Source: G965213525 sp965213525
GTDB lineage: Bacteria > Actinomycetota > Acidimicrobiia > Acidimicrobiales > Poriferisodalaceae
Assembly: GCA_965213525.1 (NCBI GenBank)
Contig: OZ243889.1
Location: 2,046,001 to 2,110,000 of the forward strand
Direction: 5' to 3'
Length of the DNA: 64,000 bases
A program made the translations under genes and the position numbers. How positions within the stretch are numbered: position 1 is the stretch's first letter; each line of letters begins with the position of its first letter. The notes under the pieces were generated by a model. That model was not told the origin of the DNA. It ran no database searches and saw only the letters and a program-made list of their open reading frames with translations. Below, piece after piece: positions 48,094 to 55,619 of this stretch.

Positions 48094-48470
48094 GGCAGCT
48101 CCAACAGCTGCACGGTGGTGCCGTCGGGATCGACGAGGCTGGCCACCCGCCCACCCCACGACTCCCGCTCGGGTGGGCGCAGCACCTCGACCCCCGCTGC
48201 GGCTGCCCGGGCCACGACCGCTTCGATGCCCTGCACAGCGAGGTTCACCATCACCCGGTGCGGCTCGGTCGTGGGGCCCGCCACCTCATCGTGGGTGTGC
48301 ACGGTGAGGCGCCGGTCGCCCCACTCGAAGTTGACGAAGCCGGGTCGATCCGACCGAGGTGTCAGCCCCAGCACGTCGACGTAGAACGACCGCATGGCCT
48401 CGAACCGGCCGACTTCGGTCGACACCAGCACACCGGCCAACCCGGTCACCTTCGCGGCCAAGCGTTCCAC
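48090..48470 (-). CDS. VOC-family protein (glyoxalase/bleomycin-resistance fold)
   Basis: 126 residues from GTG 48470; TACCGT lies eight bases before it, a leaderless layout that rejects the earlier ATG starts. Two beta-alpha-beta-beta units: GVLVSTEVGRFEAMRSFYVD with VLGL, FVNFEWGDRRLTVHTHDE, then RVMVNLAVQGIEAVVARAAA and ASLVDPDGTTVQLLE. Metal ligands are not obvious. A small-molecule binding or isomerase-like protein. Overlaps the globin gene by four bases, so they are co-transcribed. Confidence 0.82.
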   Translation of the reverse strand: MERLAAKVTGLAGVLVSTEVGRFEAMRSFYVDVLGLTPRSDRPGFVNFEWGDRRLTVHTHDEVAGPTTEPHRVMVNLAVQGIEAVVARAAAAGVEVLRPPERESWGGRVASLVDPDGTTVQLLELP

Positions 48471-48478
48471 CGCCCCCG

Positions 48479-48484
48479 ACGGTA
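48479..48484 (-). promoter_or_regulatory. -10 element for the VOC-globin transcript
   Basis: TACCGT on the minus strand, eight bases before GTG 48470. The ABC pseudogene starts in the other direction at 48502, with CAGACT at 48490-48495 as its likely -10. Confidence 0.45.
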
Positions 48485-48501
48485 GCGACCAGACTCCACC
48501 G

Positions 48502-49260
48502 ATGACCACGCCCTCCATCGAGACGGGGGGCTTCTCGTGGCGGCGGGTCCTCGAGCTGTTCGGCCCCCACCGCCGCCGGGCGGTGATCGTCGTGGTGCTC
48601 GCCACCTCGGGCCTCGGCGTGGTCAACCCGCTGCTGATCCAACGGGTCTTCGACCAGGCCCTGTTCCCCGACGACGGCGAGCCCGACGTCGGCCTGCTCG
48701 TCCTGCTCTGTGTGATCATGCTGGCCATCACGGTGGTGGCCGGGGCGCTCGGAGTGTGGCAGACCGTGGTCACCAACCGCCTGGGCCAAGACGTGCTGCT
48801 CGGCCTGCGCGACCGCCTCTACGGCCACCTCCAACAGCTGTCGCTGTCGTTCTACGCCGGGGCACGCACCGGGGATCTCCAGTCCCGCCTGTCCTCAGCT
48901 CACCCTGCTGTCGCTGGCCACGGTCCCGGTGTTCGTCATCGCCACCCGGGCGGTGGGTCGCCGTCGAGAGGCGATGACCGCCGACGCCCAGGCCGCCACC
49001 GCCGAGATGTCGGTGATCAGCCAGGAGACGCTGAACGTGTCGGGCATCGTGCTGTCGCGCGTCTTCGGTCAGCGGGGCCGAGAAGTGGCCCGCTACCGCG
49101 ACGCCAACCGCCGACTCGCCGAGGTGACCCGTCGCCAGCAGGTGATCGGCCAGGCCTTCTTCACCACCGTGCAGACCTTCTTGGGGGCGAGCCCGATCGT
49201 CGTCTACCTCGCGGGCCCACGCCTCGTCCCGATGATCGGCTGCGCCAGAGATGAGCTGGC
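48502..49260 (+). pseudogene. Broken ABC transporter (permease part only; frameshift and missing ATPase)
   Basis: ATG 48502 opens an ABC exporter membrane domain: WRRVLELFGPHRRRAVIVVV, TSGLGVVNPLLIQRVFDQAL and LSLSFYAGARTGDLQSRLSS. At about 48895 the frame changes, and the expected next stretch is resumed in another frame as QLTLLSLATVPVFVIATRAV, MSVISQETLNVSGIVLSRVF and FFTTVQTFLGASPIVVYLAG. A segment of about 30-40 codons, including a membrane helix, is missing between them. The gene then stops at about 49260 with no Walker A/B domain. Clearly a decaying remnant. Confidence 0.85.
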
Positions 49261-49273
49261 CACAGCCCCCCGG

Positions 49274-49279
49274 TAGGAT
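49274..49279 (+). promoter_or_regulatory. -10 element for leaderless acyl-CoA synthetase gene
   Basis: TAGGAT ends seven bases before GTG 49287, placing the start there and not at the earlier in-frame GTG at 49251. Confidence 0.55.
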
Positions 49280-49286
49280 CCAGGCG

Positions 49287-50861
49287 GTGGGCGTCATGGG
49301 CTGGACGGTCGGCGACGTCGTCGACGTCATCCGCCGCAGCGGGGGCCTCGATCCTCTCCGCAGCTCGGCGACCCTGGCTGCGGCGGCCTGGCACCGGGCC
49401 GGCCCGGCGACGCCCTGGACCGCCGGGCTCCTGCGCCACCCCCACCGGTTGGCGGTCATCGACGCCCACGGGGCCGCGTCCTACCTCGAGCTGCACCGTC
49501 ACACCGAGGCCCTGGCTGCCCGCCTGGCCGACCTCGTCGATGACGACGATGCGGTGGGGTTGCTGTGCGGCAACCACCGAGGCTTCGTCGAGGCCCACCT
49601 GGCGGCGTCCAAGGCCGGGGTGCGAGTCGTCTACCTCAACACCGGCACCGCCGCGCCGTCGCTGGCCGAGGTGGTCTCACGTGAGGGCGTCACCGTCGTC
49701 GTCTGCGACCCCGACCACCTGACGCTGGCTGCGGCGAGCGGGCCGGGTGTGACCCGCCTGGTCGTCGACCCGACCTGCGGCGGTCCGACCTCTGAGGTGA
49801 AGCCGAGCGCGCGCGCTCGACCGGTGAGGACCCGCCGGGCACCGTCCCCGGTGTTGCTCACCTCGGGCACGACCGGACCCCCCAAGGGCGCACGGCGCTC
49901 CGGCGGCCCCGATCTGTCCCCGCTGGTGGCGGCCGAGGTGATGCGACGGTTGCCGTACCGCACCGCCGATCGCGTGCTCGTCGCCCCGCCGCTGTTCCAC
50001 GCCTTCGGGCTGATGCAGCTCAACCTGACCGCCGGCCTCGGGGGCACGGTGGTCCTTCCCGCTGGTCCAGACCCCGAATCGGTGCTCGAGGCCCTCGACG
50101 CCCATCGCCCATCGGTCCTGGCCATGGTCCCCATCATGTTCCGGCGCCTGCTCGAGGCGGTGGAGCGGGGGCACCCGGTGACCCACCGTCCGCGCCTGGC
50201 CGTGTCGAGCGGGTCGTCGCTGTCGCCTGAGGTCGTGCGCCGCTGGGGCGAGAGGTTCGGTCCCACCCTGCACGACATCTACGGGTCGACCGAGTGCGGG
50301 GTCGCCGCCATCGCCACCCCTGCCGACCTCGCCGAGGCGCCCGGCTCGGTCGGTCGTCCCCCGGTCGGGGTGCGGGTGCGCATCGTCGACGACGACGGCG
50401 TCGAGGTCCCCGTCGGCCGGAGGGGGCGCATCACCGTCCGGGGCCCCGGCCAGACCGAGCGCTACACGGGCGGCCCCCGGCTCGGGCGGATCGGCGACGC
50501 CCTGCTCACCGGCGACATCGGCCGCCTCGACGACCAGGGCCGGCTCTGGGTCGAAGGCCGGGCCGACGACATGATCATCTCGGGCGGCGAGAACGTGCAC
50601 CCCCGTCCGGTCGAGGAGCTGCTCGCCGAGGTCCCCGGCATCGACGACGTCGCCGTCGTCGGGGTGCCCGACCCCGACTTCGGCCAACGGCTCTGCGCCG
50701 TCGTCGTGGCCGAGGATGGCGCCGAGCTCGATCCCGACGAGCTGCGGGCCACGGTCCGGCGCCGTCTGGGACGCCACCTCGTGCCCCGCGACGTGATCGT
50801 CACCGGTGCCATCCCCCGCACCCCGTCGGGCAAGGTCATCCGCCACCTCCTCGTGATCTGA
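49287..50861 (+). CDS. AMP-forming acyl-CoA synthetase
   Basis: 524 residues from GTG 49287. Adenylate-forming fold: P-loop LLTSGTTGPPKGARR, A3-like region LFHAFGLMQLNLTAGLGG, IYGSTECGVAAIA, GDALLTGDIGRLDDQGRLWV, GRADDMIISGGENVHPRPVE and the C-terminal PRTPSGKVIRHLLV with the catalytic Lys. All steps of adenylation then CoA transfer are supported. Typical of medium- or long-chain fatty-acyl or aryl-CoA ligases. The ABC pseudogene is directly upstream. Confidence 0.9.
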   Translation: MGVMGWTVGDVVDVIRRSGGLDPLRSSATLAAAAWHRAGPATPWTAGLLRHPHRLAVIDAHGAASYLELHRHTEALAARLADLVDDDDAVGLLCGNHRGFVEAHLAASKAGVRVVYLNTGTAAPSLAEVVSREGVTVVVCDPDHLTLAAASGPGVTRLVVDPTCGGPTSEVKPSARARPVRTRRAPSPVLLTSGTTGPPKGARRSGGPDLSPLVAAEVMRRLPYRTADRVLVAPPLFHAFGLMQLNLTAGLGGTVVLPAGPDPESVLEALDAHRPSVLAMVPIMFRRLLEAVERGHPVTHRPRLAVSSGSSLSPEVVRRWGERFGPTLHDIYGSTECGVAAIATPADLAEAPGSVGRPPVGVRVRIVDDDGVEVPVGRRGRITVRGPGQTERYTGGPRLGRIGDALLTGDIGRLDDQGRLWVEGRADDMIISGGENVHPRPVEELLAEVPGIDDVAVVGVPDPDFGQRLCAVVVAEDGAELDPDELRATVRRRLGRHLVPRDVIVTGAIPRTPSGKVIRHLLVI

Positions 50862-50908
50862 GACCCTCCCCGGTGCAACGACCGGGCGCCGTTGCGGCTA
50901 CCGCTCAC

Positions 50909-50914
50909 TACGCT
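50909..50914 (+). promoter_or_regulatory. -10 element upstream of HD-domain gene
   Basis: TACGCT followed by a 29-base gap with GGGGGAC just before ATG 50944: a normal leadered promoter in contrast to the leaderless ones nearby. Confidence 0.4.
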
Positions 50915-50943
50915 GGGTGGTTCGTAGCACCCTGGGGGACGCC

Positions 50944-51519
50944 ATGACCGATCTGACCGTGCGCCACGAGACCGGGCTCGAGCGGGCCACGTTCCGTTCG
51001 TTCGCCGAGTCCACCGCCGAGGATTGGCGCCTCATCGCCGACCGCCAGGACCACACCCAGGCCAAGGTCGCCGACCACGTCCTCGACCTGTTGCGAGCGC
51101 TCGCCGATGACCACGGCGGCTTCCCGGTGAGCCGTCTCGAGCACAGCCTCCAGACCGCCACGCGAGCCCAGCGCGACGGGCGAGACGACGAGTACGTGCT
51201 GTGCGCGCTCATCCACGACGTCGGCGACACCCTTGCCCCCGCCAACCACCCCGACATCGCCGCTGCCATCGTGAAGCGCCACGTGTCCGAAGCCAACCAC
51301 TTCATGGTCGCCAACCACGGCGTCTTCCAGGGGTACTACTTCTGGCACCACCTCGGCGGCGACCGTCACGCCCGCGACGCCTTCACCGACTCGCCGTACT
51401 ACGACCACACCGAAGAGTTCTGCGCCCGTTACGACCAGGTCGCCTTCGACCCGGACTATCGCAGCGAACCCCTCGAGCACTTCGAGCCGCTGGTGCGGGA
51501 GTTCTTCGCCCCCCGCTGA
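50944..51519 (+). CDS. HD-domain protein (PhnZ-like or metal-dependent oxygenase/phosphohydrolase)
   Basis: 191 residues from ATG 50944. HD motif in VLCALIHDVGDTLAPANH, preceded by SRLEHSLQTATRA (first His) and followed by VKRHVSEANHFMVANHG and YYFWHHLGGDRHARDA, which would supply further ligands. The spacing resembles PhnZ/myo-inositol-oxygenase-like diiron HD proteins more than nucleotide phosphohydrolases. Substrate unknown; no phosphonate genes are nearby. Intact. Confidence 0.75.
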   Translation: MTDLTVRHETGLERATFRSFAESTAEDWRLIADRQDHTQAKVADHVLDLLRALADDHGGFPVSRLEHSLQTATRAQRDGRDDEYVLCALIHDVGDTLAPANHPDIAAAIVKRHVSEANHFMVANHGVFQGYYFWHHLGGDRHARDAFTDSPYYDHTEEFCARYDQVAFDPDYRSEPLEHFEPLVREFFAPR

Positions 51520-51590
51520 GCTGGGCCCGACGAGGCCGCGCCCAGCTCGGGCCGCCCACCCATCTCGGTGCGCCTGGTGGTGCCGGTGTG

Positions 51591-51659
51591 CTCGGCCGTC
51601 TCGGGCGCTCGGCCGTCTCGGGTGCTCGGCCGTCTCGGGCGCTCGGCCATCGAGGGACG
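51591..51659. repeat. 17-bp tandem repeat, about four units
   Basis: CTCGGCCGTCTCGGG(C/T)G occurs at 51591, 51608 and 51625, followed by a degenerate fourth at 51642. Fills the space between the HD gene and the acetyltransferase gene. Confidence 0.8.
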
Positions 51660-51675
51660 CTCAGCCCTCGTTCGC

Positions 51676-52113
51676 TCAGCCGTCGAGGGCGTAGCGGTAC
51701 ACGTTGGTCTCACGGTGGCTGAAGCCGAGGCGTGAGTACAGCCGGTTGGCGGCCTCGCGTGACGGTCTCGAGGTCAGGTCCACCGTGGTGGCGCCTGCCG
51801 CCCCGGCCAGCTCGATCGCTCGCAGGTTGAGCGCGGCCCCCACCCCGTGACCCCGTGCGTCGTCGTCGACGACGACGTCTTCGATCCAGGACCTGGTGCC
51901 CGTCGGGATCGGGAACACCACCAGCGTGAGCGAGCCGACGATGACCCCGTCGATGCGGGCGACGAGCAGCGTGCAGGCGGGGTGCTCGACGATGGCGGTG
52001 ACCGAGGCGGCCGTGGGCGGGGGCGCCGATCTCGACAGCTGGGGCAGGAGTCGGGTCAGGGCCTCGACGATGCTGTCGTCGACCTGGTCGACGACAGCGA
52101 TGTCAGGTGCCAC
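51676..52113 (-). CDS. GNAT-family acetyltransferase
   Basis: 145 residues from GTG 52113, overlapping the CBS gene end by 11 bases. Acetyl-CoA binding motif A: SWIEDVVVDDDARGHGVGAA, then LNLRAIELAGAAGATTVDLT and SREAANRLYSRLGFSHRETN. RGHGVGAAL is the Q/RxxGxG/A pyrophosphate loop. Substrate not predictable. Intact, with a normal 140-150-residue length. Confidence 0.88.
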   Translation of the reverse strand: MAPDIAVVDQVDDSIVEALTRLLPQLSRSAPPPTAASVTAIVEHPACTLLVARIDGVIVGSLTLVVFPIPTGTRSWIEDVVVDDDARGHGVGAALNLRAIELAGAAGATTVDLTSRPSREAANRLYSRLGFSHRETNVYRYALDG

Positions 52114-53518
52114 CGCTCGAGCGTGCTCGGTGAGAGGACTGTGACGCCAGCCCGGGCGCAACCGGCCCGGCGGGACGCACACGCGGCGGGCTGGCCGGCA
52201 TCGCCGCTCCCGCCACCGCCAGCTCGGCGTCGATCTCTGCGAGGCGGTCCGTCTCGACCTGCCAGCGTCGCGCCCATGCGATGCTCGACCCCAGGGCCAG
52301 CACCGCCGGCTCGTAGGCGGCGGGGATCTCCAGCACGTCGAACAGGTCGGCCGCAGCTCCAGCCGGGCAGCGGCCGGGGCGGCGGACGCCGAGATCGATG
52401 GCCCGCCCCAGCACGGTGAGCACGGCGTCGACCTCGTCGAACGGCGGTGCGCTGACCGGCGCGACGGCCTCACCACGGCGGGCGTCCCTGACGCTGCCCC
52501 CGAAGGCCCCCGCGCCGGCAGAGACCCGCAACGCCAGCGGCAGCGCCTCGTTGACGGCGAGCCCGGCGGCCGCCGCGGCGGAGATCGCCAGGGCTGGACC
52601 GTCGAGCGCCGCCCGTGACATCACACCGAGCATCTCGTCCAGGGCGGCCACCCGGTACGGCGCGGTGGGCGCTCCGAGGGAGGCGAGGACGGAGTCGGCG
52701 ATCCCGCGTGAGGGGCGGGGGGAGCCGATCGCGGGTCCGTCGGCGCGGGCTCGGACCCATCCGATCGCCGGCACGAGGGCCAGCACGGTCGACACGCCGT
52801 CGCTGCTCCGGGCGGCGATCGACCATGCGGCGGCGATGCGATCGGTCTCGTCGCCGGGAAGCTGGACGGTGTGGCGGGCGAGCGCACGGCGCGCCGAACC
52901 CATCGCCGCCCTGACATCCACCTCGGCGCCGCCGGCCAGCTCGACCAACCGGTCGTGCAGGCCGCGGCCGTCATCGACGTCGCTGCGACGGCGACGGCGG
53001 GAGGTGAACGACTCACGCACCGCCACGGCCAGGTCGAGGTCGTCGAGTCGTCGTGCCGCGGCCAGGAGATCGCCGACGGACACCACGCCGGTGAGGCGGC
53101 CCCCGTCGATGACGCACACGTGGCGAGTCGTCGATCTCAGCACCAGGGGGATCGCCTGTTGCACCCGGGTGCCCGGCGCGAGCAGCGGCGGGGTCGGGCC
53201 CATCCACGCCGCCACCGTCGTGGCTCCCCCGACCTCACCCTCAGACGGCCCGACCGCCGGGCCAAGCTCAGATGCGCCAACTGCTCCCCGGTCCGGGGGG
53301 CCGGCGACCCGCCCGGGCTCAGACGCCGGGCCAGACGGTCGCTCAGCGAGGTAGCGGGCCAGGTCAGAGCTGCTGATCAGCCCCACCGGGGCGCCGTCGT
53401 CGACCACGACGAGGGCGCTGACCCGCCAGCGACCCATGAGCGTCGCAGCAGCCGTCAGCGACTCGCCCCCGCCGATGGTCACCACCGGCCGGCTCATGAT
53501 GTCGCCAATGGTCCCCAT
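52103..53518 (-). CDS. CBS-domain protein with unrecognised C-terminal half
   Basis: 471 residues from ATG 53518. Two CBS motifs: MSRPVVTIGGGESLTAAATL with VVDDGAPVGLISSSDLARYL, and VQQAIPLVLRSTTRHVCVID with VVSVGDLLAAARRLD. They are separated by a Pro/Gly/Glu linker (residues about 60-105). The remaining 300 residues are helical, with VDVRAAMGSARRALARHTVQ and FDEVDAVLTVLGRAIDLGVR, and match no domain that I recognise. CBS pairs usually bind adenine nucleotides and regulate an attached function. Confidence 0.75.
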   Translation of the reverse strand: MGTIGDIMSRPVVTIGGGESLTAAATLMGRWRVSALVVVDDGAPVGLISSSDLARYLAERPSGPASEPGRVAGPPDRGAVGASELGPAVGPSEGEVGGATTVAAWMGPTPPLLAPGTRVQQAIPLVLRSTTRHVCVIDGGRLTGVVSVGDLLAAARRLDDLDLAVAVRESFTSRRRRRSDVDDGRGLHDRLVELAGGAEVDVRAAMGSARRALARHTVQLPGDETDRIAAAWSIAARSSDGVSTVLALVPAIGWVRARADGPAIGSPRPSRGIADSVLASLGAPTAPYRVAALDEMLGVMSRAALDGPALAISAAAAAGLAVNEALPLALRVSAGAGAFGGSVRDARRGEAVAPVSAPPFDEVDAVLTVLGRAIDLGVRRPGRCPAGAAADLFDVLEIPAAYEPAVLALGSSIAWARRWQVETDRLAEIDAELAVAGAAMPASPPRVRPAGPVAPGLASQSSHRARSSGGT

Positions 53519-53676
53519 GCGCCCCTCCTCGCCCCAACGTACCCGCCCACCCGGGCGACGAGCTCAGCCGTCGGGCGTCGCTGCGTCGCTGACCGAGCGA
53601 CGGCGGTGCGGCTGACCGAGCGACGGCGGTGCCACCGGCCCGGGGGTGCGCCCGCCGGGTCGCACGGGCCCGCCGC

Positions 53677-53682
53677 TAGCGT
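53677..53682 (+). promoter_or_regulatory. -10 element for leaderless PAC2 gene
   Basis: TAGCGT ends seven bases before ATG 53690. Confidence 0.5.
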
Positions 53683-53689
53683 GCTGGCG

Positions 53690-54553
53690 ATGGAGGACGT
53701 CATCTGGTCAGATCGCCCCGACTCCCTCGACCGCCCCGTCCTCGTCGCCGCCTTCGAGGGGTGGAACGACGCCGGTGACGCCGCCACCACCGCCTTGGCC
53801 ACCCTCGCCGATCTCGCCGATGCCCAGATGATCGCCACGATCGACCCCGAGCCCTTCACCGACTTCGCGGTGAACCGCCCCTCGGTGCGCCTCGACGGCG
53901 AGGGACGGCGCAGCATCGAGTGGCCGGCGACGACGATCCGATTGGGACGCCTGCCCGAGGACGGGCGTCACCTGGTGATCGTCGAGGGCAGTGAGCCCCG
54001 GCTGCGGTGGCGTCGGTTCTGCCGGGCTGTGCTCGACGTCGCCGCCGACCTCGAGATCGAGCTGGTCGTCACGATCGGGGCGTTGCTCGCCGATGTCGTG
54101 CACACCGACCCCGTCGGGGTCATCGGATCGGCCCTGGACCCCGCGGTCGTCGAACGGCTCGGGCTTCGACCCTCCACCTACGAGGGTCCCACCGGCATCG
54201 TGGGGATCCTGCAGCAGGAGGCGCGCGAATCCGGCATCGAGTCGGTGTCGCTGTGGGCGCCGGTTCCGGCCTACGTGTCGGCGGCGCCGTCGCCCAAGGC
54301 CGCCCTCGCCCTGGTCGAACGGGCCGCCAGCCTGCTCGACGCCCGCCCCGACCTCACCCGCCTGCGCGCTGCGGCCACCGGGTACTCCCGCCAGGTCGAC
54401 GAGCTCGTCGCCGAGGATCCCGATCTGCAGGAGTACGTGGCCCGCATCCGTGAGGCCGAAGCGTCCGAACCGCTCACCGACGACCCGGCCCGGTCCAGCA
54501 GCGAGCTGATGGTCGAGCTGGAGCAGTACCTGCGCGACCAGGGCGAGAGCTGA
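53690..54553 (+). CDS. PAC2-family protein (proteasome-assembly-chaperone-like)
   Basis: 287 residues from ATG 53690. PVLVAAFEGWNDAGDAATTA is the family start, then HLVIVEGSEPRLRWRRFCRA, LVVTIGALLADVVHTDPVGV and YEGPTGIVGILQQEARESGI with SVSLWAPVPAYVSAAPSPKA. Actinobacterial PAC2 proteins are near-universal in the phylum and are linked loosely to the proteasome. The C-terminal helix is acidic. Divergent from the CBS gene across 171 bases. Confidence 0.92.
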   Translation: MEDVIWSDRPDSLDRPVLVAAFEGWNDAGDAATTALATLADLADAQMIATIDPEPFTDFAVNRPSVRLDGEGRRSIEWPATTIRLGRLPEDGRHLVIVEGSEPRLRWRRFCRAVLDVAADLEIELVVTIGALLADVVHTDPVGVIGSALDPAVVERLGLRPSTYEGPTGIVGILQQEARESGIESVSLWAPVPAYVSAAPSPKAALALVERAASLLDARPDLTRLRAAATGYSRQVDELVAEDPDLQEYVARIREAEASEPLTDDPARSSSELMVELEQYLRDQGES

Positions 54554-54651
54554 CCGAGCAGGACGCTTGCGGGCACGCCGCCCGGGCGACGGCCGACGAG
54601 GACCGAGCTGCCCCCACACGACAGTGACCGCAAGAGCAAGGACCCCGGTTC

Positions 54652-55610
54652 GTGCTGATCCGGCCGGCGTCAGCAGCCGAGATGGCCACGGTCGGGACGT
54701 TCGCCGCCGACGCAGGGGTCGTCCCGGTGACGCCCGACCAGCTCCGGGCCGAGCTCGGCGCTGGACGGTACCGCCCGGAGTGGACCTGGATCGCCGAGGA
54801 CGGCGGCCGCATCGTCGCCCGGGCGCTGTGGTGGGGTCGTGACGATGGCGACGGTCCGCTCACGCTGGACTCCCTCGACGTGGGTGCTGACGTGCGGGAC
54901 CGGTCCGGTCTCGCCGCGGAGCTGCTGCGCCGTGCGCACGCCGAGCTCGGCCGTCGTCCGGAGTACCAGCTCACCCTCGACCCAGCAGCGAGCCCGAGGT
55001 GTCGAGCGCTGTGGAGTGGCGCTCGGAGGCTGCGCGGGCCGCCGGGTTGACCGATCTGGTCGAGCGGTCGCGCTACGAGTGGACCAGCGGGGCTGGCGTT
55101 CCTGCGGCGTCGCAGCGAGTGTGCTTCCGTTCGGCCGACGACGCCGAGCTCGTGGCGGCGTTCGCTCGGGTGGCCGAGGGCAGCCTCGACGCCGGCACGC
55201 AGCGAGACCTCGTCGACATGGACGTCACCGAGCACGCCCGACGCGAGCTCGACTTCTACCTCGCCTGTCCGGGGGAGCGAGCGTGGTGGCGGTTGGCGGA
55301 AACCGTGGACAGACAGCTGATCGGCTTCGCCATCCCGTCGGCGACGCCCCACCGCCGCAACGTGGGGTACCTCGGCGTCGTACCCGAGCGTCGTGGGCAG
55401 GGGTACGTCCACGACATCCTGGGTGAGATCACCCGGCTGCACGCCGCCGACGGTGTCGACCGCATCACGGCCACGACCGACGCAGCCAACCACCCGATGG
55501 TGGCGGCGTTCGACCGGGCCGGCTACGCCGTGACCGAGGTGAGGTTGGTGTTCGCCAGCGGGGGGGCCGACGTCGGCGACCACGCCGACGATGACACACC
55601 CCCTCTCTAG
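54652..55610 (+). pseudogene. Frameshifted double-GNAT acetyltransferase
   Basis: Starts at GTG 54652 as a GNAT protein (IRPASAAEMATVGTFAADAG, VARALWWGRDDGDGPLTLDS, ELLRRAHAELGRRPEYQLT). Near 54995-55000 the frame slips: AAS-P continues in the other frame as EVSSAVEWRSEAARAAG and runs to the stop at 55610 with a second GNAT domain (NVGYLGVVPERRGQGYVHDI, TATTDAANHPMVAAFDRAGY). One added G after CCCG at about 54994 would restore a single protein of about 318 residues. A recent mutation or a sequencing error. Its stop lies inside the start of the HNH copy 2 promoter. Confidence 0.75.
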
Positions 55611-55613
55611 GCT
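55608..55613 (+). promoter_or_regulatory. -10 element for leaderless DUF222-HNH gene, copy 2
   Basis: TAGGCT ends six bases before ATG 55620, with ATGACACACCCC upstream as in copy 1. Confidence 0.6.
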
Positions 55614-55619
55614 GAACAC

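Noticed and set aside
49251..49286. Upstream start for the acyl-CoA synthetase
   Set aside because: The leaderless -10 TAGGAT at 49274 lies inside it, so transcription would begin after it.
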